This document shows positions 51,209 to 60,165 of a DNA stretch of 64,000 bases, in pieces (positions within the stretch are counted from its first letter, which is position 1; each line of letters opens with the position of its first letter). A program made the position numbers and the translations under genes. Source of the DNA: Cognatiluteimonas weifangensis (GTDB taxonomy: Bacteria > Pseudomonadota > Gammaproteobacteria > Xanthomonadales > Xanthomonadaceae); assembly GCF_003416885.1 (NCBI RefSeq), contig NZ_QVPD01000004.1:62001-126000 (forward strand), read 5' to 3'. A model generated the notes under the pieces. That model made no database searches, was not told where the DNA came from, and saw only the letters and a program-made list of their open reading frames with translations.

Positions 51209-53640
51209 GGCGCCGGGCCGTCCACGTTGCGTACCCGGGTCAGGCGCAGGGCATTGGCGGTGACCGCTAGCGAGGACAGCGCCATGCCCAGCGCTGCCAG
51301 CCATGGCGTCACCAGCCCGGCGGCGGCCAGCGGCAGCGCCAGCAGGTTGTAGCCCAGCGCCCAGGCCAGGTTCTGGCGGATGATGCGGCGGGTGCGGCGG
51401 GCGACCTCGATCGCCGCCGGCAAGCGCGCCAGCGAGCGCCCGGTAAGCACGAAATCGGCGGCGCGCTGCGCCAGCGCCGCGCCTTCGCCCACCGCCAGCG
51501 AGACGTCGGCGCCAGCCAGCACCGGCGCGTCGTTGAGGCCGTCGCCGACCATCGCCACGATCCGGCCGTCGCGCTGCAAGCGGCGGACGTAGGCGAGCTT
51601 GTCCTCGGGCGATTGCCGGGCATGCGCGGTGTCGATATCCAGCGCCCGGGCGAAGCCTTGCACCGCGGCCTCGCCATCGCCGCTGGACAGGTGCAGGACC
51701 AGACCCTGGCCGTGCAGCGCGGCGACCGCCGCACGCGCGTCCAGGCGCTCGGCTTCGCCGATCAGGAAGCGTGCATGGGCGCGGGTGCCGTCGCCCAGCC
51801 ACAGCGCGCCGTCGTCGGGCGTGCCGGCGGCGGCGAACCCGGCCTGGCCCAGGCGCCAGCGGCGGCCCGCGACCGTGCCTTCGACCCCCTGGCCGGGCAC
51901 CGCGCGCACCTGCAGCGCCGGCGGCACATCGGTCACCTGCGCGAAGGCGGCCGCCAGCGGATGGCCGCTGTCGCGCTCCAGTGCCGCGGCGATGCGCAAA
52001 GCCTGCCCCGGCTCGCAGCCGTCGCCGGCTTCGATCGCGGTCAACGTGGGCTGTCCGTCGCTGAGGGTGCCGGTCTTGTCCAGGACCACGTCGCTGGCCC
52101 GGGCCAGCCGTTCCAGCGCGTCCGGGCGCACTGCCAGTACGCCGAGCCGGGCCAGCGCGCCGTGCGCGGCGGCCAGTGCCGCCGGCACCGCCAGCGACAG
52201 CGCGCAGGGGCAGCTGATCACCAGCAGCGCCAGGGTCACTTCCAGCGCGCGCGCCGGGTCGTGCACGCGCCAGCCGGCATACACCAGCGCCGCGATCAGC
52301 AACAGCGCGGCGACGAAGCCGCTGGCGATGCGCTCGGCGCTGGCGGCCAGCGCCGGACGGTGCGCCTGCGCCTGTTCCACCAGTTGCGCCAGCTGCGCCA
52401 GCCGGGTGTGGCTGCCGGTGCCGGTGACGCGCAGCCGCGCCGGGTGCTCGCGGCAGGCGGTGCCGGCGTACACCGGATCGCCGGCACGCTTGTCCACGGC
52501 GCTGGATTCGCCGGTGAGCAGCGCCTCCTCGAAGCGCGCATGCGGATCGAGCAGCACGCCGTCGGCGGGGACCGACTCCCCGACTGCCACGCAGGCGACG
52601 TCGCCGACCTGGAGCGTGGCGATCGGTACCGACTCGCGGCTGCCGTCGGCGCGCTCGCGGCTGGCGAACGCCGGCCGCGCCCGCGCCAGCGCATCGACCT
52701 GGGCACTGGCGATGCCGCGCGCGCGCTGCTCCAGCTGGCGCGCGACCAGCAGCAGGAACACGAACATCACCGCGGCGTCGTACCAGACGTGCTCGGCGCC
52801 GGTGACGGTGCCCCAGACGCTGGCGACGTAGGCCAGCAGGGTGGCTCCGGCGACCAGCGTATCCATGCCCAGCACCCGCTCGCGCAGTTCGCGCCAGGCG
52901 CCGGCGATGAACGGCCAGCCGGCCCAGAACACCACCGGTGTGGACACCAGGAAGGTGATCCAGCGGAAGAAGTCGCGCGTGGGCAGCGGCATCTCGCCGC
53001 GGGTGTCCAGGTACAGCGCCTCGGCGAACATCATCGCCTGCATCGCGCCCAGGCCAGCCAGGCCGATGCGCAGCAGGGCGCGGTTGCGCTCGCTGCGACG
53101 CGCGCGTTCGCGGGCCTCGCCGGTGGCTAGGTACGGCCGGTAGCCGAGCGCGGCGAGCTTGCCCAGCGGCCGCGACAGCGGCGTCGCCGCGGGGTCCCAG
53201 GCGATGCGGATGCGGCCGGTGACGGCGTTGGCGCTGGCCTCCAGCACACCGGGCTCGCGCGCCAGCACGCGGTCGATCAGCCAGGCGCAGGCGGCGCAGC
53301 GCATGCCGTCGCTGAGCACGGTGATCTCGCGGCCGGCGACGCCGTCGACAGGCGCAAGCTCGCGTGCGTGCCCGGCCAGCAGCTCCTCGCGGTCCCAGAG
53401 CGCGAGGTCGATCGGCTCGGTGCCCACCCGGGTCGCGGGTCGGTTGCGCAGGCGGTAGTAGTCGTCCAGGCGGGCGTCGCGGATCCATTGCGCCGCGGTC
53501 GCGCAACCGCTGCAGCAAAACGCCCGCGGGGCGCCGTCCAGGGTCACCCGGGCCGGGTCCGCGGGCAGGGCTTCGCCGCAGTGATAGCAGCCCGCGGGGG
53601 CGCCGGGAGTGGCCGGGCCGGGGCTCAGCGACGCCGCCAT
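51205..53640 (-). CDS. ccoI: copper-translocating P1B-type ATPase CcoI/FixI
   Basis: 811 aa from MAASLSPGPATPGAPAG. An N-terminal cysteine region (CYHCGEALP, FCCSGC) and an HMA domain with MRCAACAWLID precede the P-type core. That has CPC in VISCPCALSLAVP, phosphorylation motif DKTGTLSDG, GDGLNDAPVLAGADV, and TGES actuator. Exports copper to the periplasm for cbb3 oxidase assembly. It overlaps ccoS by 4 bases and is 7 bases from fixH. Confidence 0.95.
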   Translation of the reverse strand: MAASLSPGPATPGAPAGCYHCGEALPADPARVTLDGAPRAFCCSGCATAAQWIRDARLDDYYRLRNRPATRVGTEPIDLALWDREELLAGHARELAPVDGVAGREITVLSDGMRCAACAWLIDRVLAREPGVLEASANAVTGRIRIAWDPAATPLSRPLGKLAALGYRPYLATGEARERARRSERNRALLRIGLAGLGAMQAMMFAEALYLDTRGEMPLPTRDFFRWITFLVSTPVVFWAGWPFIAGAWRELRERVLGMDTLVAGATLLAYVASVWGTVTGAEHVWYDAAVMFVFLLLVARQLEQRARGIASAQVDALARARPAFASRERADGSRESVPIATLQVGDVACVAVGESVPADGVLLDPHARFEEALLTGESSAVDKRAGDPVYAGTACREHPARLRVTGTGSHTRLAQLAQLVEQAQAHRPALAASAERIASGFVAALLLIAALVYAGWRVHDPARALEVTLALLVISCPCALSLAVPAALAAAHGALARLGVLAVRPDALERLARASDVVLDKTGTLSDGQPTLTAIEAGDGCEPGQALRIAAALERDSGHPLAAAFAQVTDVPPALQVRAVPGQGVEGTVAGRRWRLGQAGFAAAGTPDDGALWLGDGTRAHARFLIGEAERLDARAAVAALHGQGLVLHLSSGDGEAAVQGFARALDIDTAHARQSPEDKLAYVRRLQRDGRIVAMVGDGLNDAPVLAGADVSLAVGEGAALAQRAADFVLTGRSLARLPAAIEVARRTRRIIRQNLAWALGYNLLALPLAAAGLVTPWLAALGMALSSLAVTANALRLTRVRNVDGPAP

Positions 53641-53647
53641 CGCATGC

Positions 53648-54169
53648 CTAGGGCGCCTGCAGTGCCGGCGCCAGACGCGCGGCCTGCTGGCCCTGGGGCA
53701 GGCGACCGCGCAGGCGCCACTGCCCGTCGCCGGCGTCCAGTTGCAGGTTCCAGTCGTGGCCGCCGTCGATCCGCGCCGGCGCCTGCCAGCCCAGCGCCGA
53801 GGGCGGCAGCAGCAGGGTCCGGTCGGCGGACGAGCGCACCGGGTGCCGCAGCGACAGCCGCAGGGGGGCGCTGCGGTCGAAGTCGCCGCTGACCGGCAGT
53901 ACCTGCACCAGTTCGCGCTTGGCATCCACGCGCACGATCGCGCTGAGCTTGCGCTGCCGTGCGCTCGCGTCCGGGCCCAGGTCGGCGTCCTGGATCTGGG
54001 CGGTGCGCCGGACCGTGTCCGGCGCGGTGTCGGTGGCGCCGTCGCCGCCGGCGACGTAGACCATGATCACGCCGCCCGCGACCGCGGCCGCCAGCAGCGC
54101 CACGATCAGCCACACCACCGGCTGGCGCCAGGGCGAGGCCGGCGTGCGGGAAGGATCGTCGTTGTCCAT
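53648..54169 (-). CDS. ccoH: FixH/CcoH family protein
   Basis: 173 aa. N-terminal cytosolic tail, one membrane helix (PVVWLIVALLAAAVAGGVIMVYVAGG), then a periplasmic beta-rich domain including DADLGPDASARQRKLSAIVRVDAKRELVQVLPVSGDFDRSAPLRLSLRHPVRSSADRTLLL and LDAGDGQWRLRGRLPQG. This is the general FixH outline. It overlaps ccoG by one base. In the family it stabilises the oxidase assembly intermediate. Confidence 0.9.
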   Translation of the reverse strand: MDNDDPSRTPASPWRQPVVWLIVALLAAAVAGGVIMVYVAGGDGATDTAPDTVRRTAQIQDADLGPDASARQRKLSAIVRVDAKRELVQVLPVSGDFDRSAPLRLSLRHPVRSSADRTLLLPPSALGWQAPARIDGGHDWNLQLDAGDGQWRLRGRLPQGQQAARLAPALQAP

Positions 54170-55713
54170 CACATCGGTCCGAAGAAGGTGCTGTCGACGC
54201 TCTGGCGCGCGCTGCCGTCGCTGGTTTCGATCACGAAGCGCAGCGCATGGCGGCCCCGCAGCGTGGCCGGAGCGCCGACCTGCAGCGGCAGCGACAACAC
54301 CTGCTCGGCGCGCGCCTGCACCCGCTGGGTGCCGCCGCGCAGCGCCAGATCCGGGGTCTGCGATTCGATCGAGACCCGATAGGTCTGCGGCCGATCGGTC
54401 TTGTTGACCAGCTTCAGGGTGTAGCTGTTGGCGATGCCCGCAGCGGTCTGCTGGTACAGCGCGTTGCGGTCGCGCAGCACGTCGGCGATCAGCGGGCTGC
54501 GGGCGGCCACGCCCCAGGTCCAGCCGACGACCAGCGCCAGCAGCAGCGCGCCGTAGACGAAGATGCGCGGGCGCGCGACCTTGCTCGGCTTGCCGTCGAT
54601 CGCGTTCTGGGTGGAGTAGCGGATCAGGCCGTGGGGGTAGCCCATCTTGCCCATCACGTCGTCGCAGGCGTCGATGCAGGCGCCGCAGGCGATGCACTCG
54701 TACTGCAGGCCGTTGCGGATGTCGATGCCGACCGGGCACACCTGCACGCACATGGTGCAGTCGATGCAGTCGCCGAGCTCGTCCGGGGCGAACTTCGGCA
54801 ACGGCGCGGCCTCGGCGCCGACGTCGAAGGTGATCGTGCCGGCCGCCTGCAGCCGGTTCTGCGCGGCGCTGGGGTGCTTGCTGGCGCGGAACACGTAGTC
54901 GTACGCGGTGCGCATGTCCAGCAGCCCGCGGGCGCGCTGCAGCACGCTGGGCAGGCCGCGCTTGCGCGGGCCGCGCGGTTCCCCGCGCATCGGGTCGTAG
55001 GCGATGATCAGGGTGTCGCGGTCGAACATCGCGCTCTGGAAGCGCGCATACGGGCACATGTACTTGCACACCTGCTCGCGCAGCACCCCGGCGTTGCCCC
55101 AGGTGGCCAGGGCGTAGAACAGTACCCAGAAGGTCTCCCAGCCGTTCCAGTCGAACGGCACCAGGCGCGCGCCGAGGCTGACGATCGGGGTGAAGAAGCC
55201 GACGAAGGTGAAGCCGGTCCACAGCGCGAACGCCAGCCACAGGAAGTGCTTGCTGCCCTTGCGCAGCAGCTTCTCGCGGTTCCACGGGCCGGCATCCAGC
55301 TTCATGCGCTTCTGCCGGTCGCCCTCGGTCCAGCGCTCCATCCACAGGAAGCACTCGGTCCACACCGTCTGCGGGCAGGCATAGCCGCACCACAGCCGCC
55401 CGGCGAGCGCGGTGACGAAGAACAGGGTCAGCGCGAGGATGATCAGCAACAGCGCCAGCAGGCTGAAGTCCTGCGGCCAGAAGGTCAGCCCGAAGACGTG
55501 GAACTTGCGCGCCGGCAGGTCGAACAGCACCGCCTGGCGGCCGTCCCAGGTCAGCCACGGGAACACGTAGTACATGCCCAGCAGCCAGGCCACGGCCAGC
55601 TTGCGCAGGCGGTCGAAGCGGCCGGAAACGTCGCGCGGATAGACCTTGCGCTCGCTGACGTACAGCGAGTCGCCGCCGCCGTCCAGCAGATCGATGTCGA
55701 TGGGTTTGCTCAC
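54169..55713 (-). CDS. ccoG: cbb3 oxidase accessory protein CcoG (FixG, ferredoxin-like)
   Basis: 514 aa. Five or so membrane helices; WCGYACPQTVWTECFLWMERWTEGDR is the family mark. Two 4Fe-4S clusters: CIDCTMCVQVCPVGID and CIACGACIDACDDVMGKMGYP. A C-terminal periplasmic Ig-like domain follows. CcoG is thought to reduce Cu(II) for the cbb3 assembly route. The start ATG at 55713 lies 10 bases downstream of the small gene before it. Confidence 0.95.
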   Translation of the reverse strand: MSKPIDIDLLDGGGDSLYVSERKVYPRDVSGRFDRLRKLAVAWLLGMYYVFPWLTWDGRQAVLFDLPARKFHVFGLTFWPQDFSLLALLLIILALTLFFVTALAGRLWCGYACPQTVWTECFLWMERWTEGDRQKRMKLDAGPWNREKLLRKGSKHFLWLAFALWTGFTFVGFFTPIVSLGARLVPFDWNGWETFWVLFYALATWGNAGVLREQVCKYMCPYARFQSAMFDRDTLIIAYDPMRGEPRGPRKRGLPSVLQRARGLLDMRTAYDYVFRASKHPSAAQNRLQAAGTITFDVGAEAAPLPKFAPDELGDCIDCTMCVQVCPVGIDIRNGLQYECIACGACIDACDDVMGKMGYPHGLIRYSTQNAIDGKPSKVARPRIFVYGALLLALVVGWTWGVAARSPLIADVLRDRNALYQQTAAGIANSYTLKLVNKTDRPQTYRVSIESQTPDLALRGGTQRVQARAEQVLSLPLQVGAPATLRGRHALRFVIETSDGSARQSVDSTFFGPM

Positions 55714-55723
55714 TGCGTACTGC

Positions 55724-56014
55724 CTACTTCGGAAGCGACCGGTTGAACCGGCTTGCCGGCCGCAGCAGCAGCCAGGTGAACAGGCTCGAGGACGCCGTCG
55801 CCAGCCAGAAGGTGAAGAAGCCGATGGTGTAGCCCATGCCGCGGGTCAGCGGCACGTGCGGGAAGGTGATGTCGCGCAGGTCCAGCGGGTCGACGAAGGC
55901 GAAGAACACCATCGTCGCCACGCCCGCGGCGAAGAAGCTCGGCCACAGGATCGCGCCGATCCGCTGCACCAGCGGACGCGGCGGATAGTCGATTTCTGCG
56001 GTGGACGTGTTCAT
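55724..56014 (-). CDS. small membrane protein conserved between ccoP and ccoG
   Basis: 96 aa from MNTSTAEIDYPPRPLVQRIGAILWPSFFAAG. Two transmembrane helices (ILWPSFFAAGVATMVFFAFV and GMGYTIGFFTFWLATASSSLFTWLLL), with PLDLRDITFPHVPLTRGM between them. I know such a protein only as a hypothetical at this position in Xanthomonadaceae cco operons. It could be an assembly factor or a small accessory subunit; the 10-base spacings support co-translation. Confidence 0.8.
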   Translation of the reverse strand: MNTSTAEIDYPPRPLVQRIGAILWPSFFAAGVATMVFFAFVDPLDLRDITFPHVPLTRGMGYTIGFFTFWLATASSSLFTWLLLRPASRFNRSLPK

Positions 56015-56024
56015 GCGGCGGTAC

Positions 56025-56963
56025 TCACTGTGGCGGGGTGGCGCCCTCCGCGGCGTCGCCCTTGTGCGACAGCGACCAGACGTAGGCGGCGACCAGGCGG
56101 GCGCGGGTCTCGCCCAGCAGCCCGCGGTGCGCCGGCATGATGCCATGGCGGCCTTCGGTGATGGTCTTGCGCAACGATTGCTTGTCGTCGCCGTACAGCC
56201 AGTAGCCGTCGGTGAGGTCGGGCGCGCCCATCTCGGGGTTGCCCTTGCCGTCGATGCCGTGGCAGGCCACGCACACGCCGTCGTACAGCTGCTTGCCCTG
56301 CGCGGCCATGAAGTTGTTGCGCATCAGCGCGGGGTCGCGCAGCGCGCGCACGTAGGCGATCACGTAGTCGACCGCGTTCTCGCCACCCATCCCGGTCAGC
56401 ACCTGGCCCCACGGCGGCATCACGCCCTCGCGGCCGTCGAGCACCGTCTGCAGGATGCGCTCGGGCGCGCCGCCCCAGTGCCAGATGTCGTCGCTGAGGT
56501 CGGGATAGCCGATCGCGCCCTGCGCCGAGGAGCCGTGGCAGGTGGCGCAGGTGTTGGCGAAGATCGAGCGTCCCAGCGCGAGCGCAGCCGGGTCGGCGGC
56601 CAGCGCCGGCAGCGGCTGGTCGCGATAGGGCTTGAAGGTCTCCTCGAGCCGGGCGTCGGCCGCGGCCTTGTCGCGCGCGTGCTCGCCCTGCGAACTCCAG
56701 TCGCCCAGGCCGGCGTAGCTGCCCAGGCCGCCGAACCACAGCAGGTAGCCGATGCCGAAGGCGATGGCGATGTAGAAGCCGTTGATCCACCAGCGCGGCA
56801 TCGGCTTGTTGTACTCGGTGATGTCGCCGTCCCAGTAATGGCTGGTGTCCTCCGGCAGCGGGTCGCCGGGGCGACGCTTGCCGGTCCACCACAGCAGCCA
56901 GGCGGCACCGAGAATGTTGAACGCCACCAGGACGATGACGTACCAGGACCAGCCGGGACTCAT
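56025..56963 (-). CDS. ccoP: cbb3-type cytochrome c oxidase subunit III (diheme)
   Basis: 312 aa. N-terminal membrane helix (WYVIVLVAFNILGAAWLLWW) and a second near residue 60 (FYIAIAFGIGYLLWFGG), then two cytochrome c domains with NTCATCHGSS and GVCVACHGID; distal Met in PPWGQVLTG-like and GIMPAHR regions. It passes electrons from ccoO to the oxidase core. It overlaps ccoQ by 4 bases. Confidence 0.96.
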   Translation of the reverse strand: MSPGWSWYVIVLVAFNILGAAWLLWWTGKRRPGDPLPEDTSHYWDGDITEYNKPMPRWWINGFYIAIAFGIGYLLWFGGLGSYAGLGDWSSQGEHARDKAAADARLEETFKPYRDQPLPALAADPAALALGRSIFANTCATCHGSSAQGAIGYPDLSDDIWHWGGAPERILQTVLDGREGVMPPWGQVLTGMGGENAVDYVIAYVRALRDPALMRNNFMAAQGKQLYDGVCVACHGIDGKGNPEMGAPDLTDGYWLYGDDKQSLRKTITEGRHGIMPAHRGLLGETRARLVAAYVWSLSHKGDAAEGATPPQ

Positions 56964-57127
56964 GCGCGCGGCTCCCTGTGGTTGTCGCGGCCGGCCATGG
57001 CGGGATCCTCATCCAGCGCCAGGCGCGCGGCGGCGTCGAAGTCGTGGCGATGCCGCGGCTGCCAGGCCCAGGCGCAGATCGCGACGAACAGCAGCATCAG
57101 CAGCAGTGAAACGATTCCGGACAGCAT
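56960..57127 (-). CDS. ccoQ: cbb3 oxidase subunit CcoQ
   Basis: 55 aa, too short for most gene lists but clear: one membrane helix (MLSGIVSLLLMLLFVAICAWAW), then QPRHRHDFDAAARLALDEDP, the standard CcoQ pattern ('W.W…R…F..AA.LPL.D'). Its stop overlaps the ccoP start (ATGA) and its start lies 3 bases after the ccoO stop. It stabilises the complex. Confidence 0.93.
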   Translation of the reverse strand: MLSGIVSLLLMLLFVAICAWAWQPRHRHDFDAAARLALDEDPAMAGRDNHREPRA

Positions 57128-57130
57128 CGC

Positions 57131-57745
57131 TCAGTCTCCGCGCGGGGCGTGCTTGCCGAGCGCCTGCAGGTAGGCCACCACGGCGTCGAGTTCGGTCTTG
57201 CCGGCGACTTCGGCCGCCGCACCGGCGATGTCGGCGTCGGTGTACGGATCGCCGATGCGCTGCAGCGCACGCATGTGCGCGGTCAGGGCGGCGCCGTCGA
57301 TCCGGTTGCTCTCCAGCCACGGGAACCCCGGCATGTTCGATTCCGGGACCACCGCGCGCGGATCGACCAGGTGCACCCGGTGCCAGTCGTCGGAATAGCG
57401 CCCGCCGACCCGGGCCAGGTCCGGCCCGGTGCGCTTGGAGCCCCACTGGAACGGGCGGTCGTAGACCGACTCGCCGGCCAGCGAGTAGTGGCCGTAGCGT
57501 TCGGTCTCGAAGCGCAGCGTGCGCACCATCTGCGAGTGGCAGCCGTAGCAGCCCTCGCGCACGTAGACGTCGCGTCCGGCCAGCTGCAGCGCCGGATACG
57601 GCTTGACGCCCGGCAGCGGCTGGATCGCCTCGGCCTGGAACATCAGCGGCACGATCTCCGCCAGGCCGCCCAGCGACACCGCGACCGCGATCAGGACCGC
57701 GAGCAGGCCGACGTTCTTCTCGATTTTCTCGTGTGCGATTCCCAT
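57131..57745 (-). CDS. ccoO: cbb3 oxidase monoheme subunit CcoO
   Basis: 204 aa. Membrane helix ([25 protein letters not shown]) and a periplasmic heme-c domain with C66-x2-C69-H70 ([28 protein letters not shown]). [44 protein letters not shown] supplies the Met ligand (SNMPG). The operon order ccoN-O-Q-P is canonical. Confidence 0.97.
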   Translation of the reverse strand: MGIAHEKIEKNVGLLAVLIAVAVSLGGLAEIVPLMFQAEAIQPLPGVKPYPALQLAGRDVYVREGCYGCHSQMVRTLRFETERYGHYSLAGESVYDRPFQWGSKRTGPDLARVGGRYSDDWHRVHLVDPRAVVPESNMPGFPWLESNRIDGAALTAHMRALQRIGDPYTDADIAGAAAEVAGKTELDAVVAYLQALGKHAPRGD

Positions 57746-57755
57746 GCGTGCGTCC

Positions 57756-59243
57756 TCAGGCCCGGGCTTCGGCGGCGTCCGGCGCCAGCACCGGGTGCGG
57801 TGCCGGTGCGCGCGCCAGTTGCCGGGTGCGCCACATGTGCCAGGCCATCAGGCCCATGCCGGCCAGGATCAGCAGGCCGCCGAACAGGCGCCCGAGGTAA
57901 TAGGGGTAGGTCGCCACCAGCGATTCGACGAAGCTGTAGGTCAGGGTGCCGTCGGCGTTGGTGGCGCGCCACATCAGGCCCTGGGTGATGCCGGCGATCC
58001 ACATCGAGACGATGTAGAACACCACGCCCAGGGTGTGCAGCCAGAAATGCACGTCGATGAGCCGGGTGGAGTACATCTTCTCCAGCCCCAGCAGGCGCGG
58101 ATACAGTGAATACAGCGAGCCGATCGAGATCATCGCCACCCAGCCCAGGGTGCCGGCGTGGACATGGCCGATGGTCCAGTCGGTGTAGTGGCTGAGCGAG
58201 TTGACGGTCTTGATCGACAGCAGCGGGCCCTCGAAGGTCGCGATCATGTAGAAGCTGATCGCCACGATCAGGAACTTCAGGATCGGGTCGGTGCGCAGCT
58301 TGTGCCACACGCCCGAGAGCGTGAGGATGCCGTTCATCGCGCCACCCCAGCTGGGCGCCAGCAGGATCACCGAGAACACCATGCCCACCGACTGCGCCCA
58401 GTCCGGCAGCGCGGTGTAGTGCAGATGGTGCGGGCCGGCCCACATGTAGATCGAGATCAGCGCCCAGAAGTGCACGATCGACAGGCGGTAGGAGTAGATC
58501 GGCCGCTGCGCCTGCTTGGGCACGAAGTAGTACATCATCGCCAGGTAGCCGACGGTGAGCAGGAACGCCACCGCGTTGTGGCCGTACCACCACTGCGCCA
58601 TCGCGTCGACCGCGCCGCTGTAGAGCGGGTAGGACTTGGTCAGGGTGGCGGGAATCGCCAGGTTGTTGACGATGTGCAGCAGCCCGACCGCGATCACGTA
58701 GGCGCCGTAGAACCAGTTGGCGACGTAGATGTGCTTGACCCGGCGCCTGGCGATGGTGCCGAAGAACAGCCAGCCGTAGGCGACCCAGACCGCCGCGATC
58801 AGCAGGTCCAGCGGCCATTCGAGTTCGGCGTATTCCTTGCTCTGGGTAATGCCCAGCGGCAGCGTGATCACCGCCCCGACCATCGCCGCCTGCCAGCCCC
58901 AGAACACGAACGCCGCCAGCCGGTCGGAGATCAGCCGCACGTGGCAGGTGCGCTGCACCACGTACAGCGAAGTGGCGAACAGCACCGAGCCGCCGAAGGC
59001 GAAGATCACGCCGTTGGTATGCAGCGGGCGCAGCCGGCTGTAGGTCAGCCACGGGGTGTCGAAGTTGAGCGCGGGCCAGTACAGCTGCGCGGCGACGTAG
59101 ACGCCTACCGCCATGCCGACGATGCCCCAGAACACGGTGGCGATCGTGAACTGATGCACGACCTTGTCGTTGTAGAAGTGCGCGCGGTCGGCTTGGCCGG
59201 AGATCGGCGCGCCGGCGGGCGCCGCTGGGGCTTCGAGGGTCAC
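57756..59243 (-). CDS. ccoN: cbb3-type cytochrome c oxidase catalytic subunit I
   Basis: 495 aa with GTG start 59243 ([25 protein letters not shown]). The frame stays open upstream, but an ATG at 59291 would put the FNR box against the coding start, so GTG is preferred. Twelve helices carry the heme-b, b3 and CuB His ([79 protein letters not shown]). It is the high-affinity terminal oxidase used at low oxygen. Confidence 0.95.
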   Translation of the reverse strand: MTLEAPAAPAGAPISGQADRAHFYNDKVVHQFTIATVFWGIVGMAVGVYVAAQLYWPALNFDTPWLTYSRLRPLHTNGVIFAFGGSVLFATSLYVVQRTCHVRLISDRLAAFVFWGWQAAMVGAVITLPLGITQSKEYAELEWPLDLLIAAVWVAYGWLFFGTIARRRVKHIYVANWFYGAYVIAVGLLHIVNNLAIPATLTKSYPLYSGAVDAMAQWWYGHNAVAFLLTVGYLAMMYYFVPKQAQRPIYSYRLSIVHFWALISIYMWAGPHHLHYTALPDWAQSVGMVFSVILLAPSWGGAMNGILTLSGVWHKLRTDPILKFLIVAISFYMIATFEGPLLSIKTVNSLSHYTDWTIGHVHAGTLGWVAMISIGSLYSLYPRLLGLEKMYSTRLIDVHFWLHTLGVVFYIVSMWIAGITQGLMWRATNADGTLTYSFVESLVATYPYYLGRLFGGLLILAGMGLMAWHMWRTRQLARAPAPHPVLAPDAAEARA

Positions 59244-59298
59244 GTGGGGGTCCTGCGGTGTTGTCGCGTCATTTTCGCGGAGCGGGGACATCCGCGAC

Positions 59299-59312
59299 TT
59301 GATTTCGATCAA
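59299..59312 (-). promoter_or_regulatory. perfect FNR box upstream of ccoN
   Basis: TTGATTTCGATCAA, identical to the FNR consensus TTGAT-N4-ATCAA. The centre is ~63 bases before the GTG start; a class II site (-41.5) would put the transcript start near 59264. It would switch on the whole cco operon at low oxygen. Confidence 0.88.
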
Positions 59313-59381
59313 ACCGTACCTGGCTGGCGCCGTGCGTATGGCGCGGCCGCGCGCCTGCCGGCCGGTCGCGCGGGCGCCGCG

Positions 59382-60134
59382 CTACAGCCGCAGCACCGGC
59401 GCGGCGAGCGCTTCCAGCTTGTCGCGGGCGGCCAGTTCCAGCTCGCGCCGGTCCACCTTCAGCAGGCCGTCGTCCTGGAAGCGCTTGAGCACGCGACTGA
59501 CGGTTTCCGGCGCCAGCCGCAGGTAATTGGCGATGTCGGTGCGCGCCATCGTCAGCTGGAAGCGGTCGGCCGAGAAGCCGCGCGCCGCCAACCGCCGCGA
59601 CAGGCCGATCAGGAACGAAGCCATGCGCTGGTCCGCCGACCAGTCGCCGGCCAGCAGCGCGGCGTTGCCGATGTCGCGGCTCATCAGCCGGAACAGGTGC
59701 TGCTGCAGCCCCGGCACGCGGGTGGCAAGCACCGAGATCCGCGGGAACGAGAACCGGCACAGCATCACCGTGTCCAGCGCCACGGCATTGCAGGGGTAGG
59801 TCTCGCCGTCGATCGCGTTGAGCCCGATCACTTCGCCCGGCAGGTGGAAGCCGAGCACGTGCTCGCGGCCTTCGCGGTCGACGATGTAGGTCTTGACCGT
59901 GCCGGCGCGGACCGCGGCGATCGCCTCGAACGGGTCGCCTTCGCGGAACACGTGGTCGCCGGCGTGCAGCGGGCCGACGTGCTCCACCAGCATGTGCAGG
60001 TCCTTGAGCGAGGCCTTGTCCATGCCCTGCGACAGGCAGGCCTGCGAAAACGCGCAGGTGGAGCAGAAGTTCAGCTCGTCGCCATCGTCGGCCAGGACGC
60101 TGGAATCCAGCCGCGGAAATGCGGTACCGGTCAC
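59382..60134 (-). CDS. fnr: FNR/ANR-type oxygen-sensing regulator
   Basis: 250 aa with GTG start and GGGGA; the size equals E. coli FNR. C24-x2-C27-x5-C33 (FCSTCAFSQAC) and C115 (YPCNAV) ligate a [4Fe-4S] cluster. The HTH reads RTDIANYLRLAPETVSRVLKRFQDDG, with the E-x2-SR of FNR proteins. It lies 31 bases downstream of hemN on the same strand and next to ccoN, a widespread arrangement. A second FNR-like protein is at 49419; which of them senses oxygen or NO first cannot be told from sequence. Confidence 0.94.
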   Translation of the reverse strand: MTGTAFPRLDSSVLADDGDELNFCSTCAFSQACLSQGMDKASLKDLHMLVEHVGPLHAGDHVFREGDPFEAIAAVRAGTVKTYIVDREGREHVLGFHLPGEVIGLNAIDGETYPCNAVALDTVMLCRFSFPRISVLATRVPGLQQHLFRLMSRDIGNAALLAGDWSADQRMASFLIGLSRRLAARGFSADRFQLTMARTDIANYLRLAPETVSRVLKRFQDDGLLKVDRRELELAARDKLEALAAPVLRL

Positions 60135-60165
60135 GGATGTCCCCGCGTCAGCGCCTGCCTGGGGG

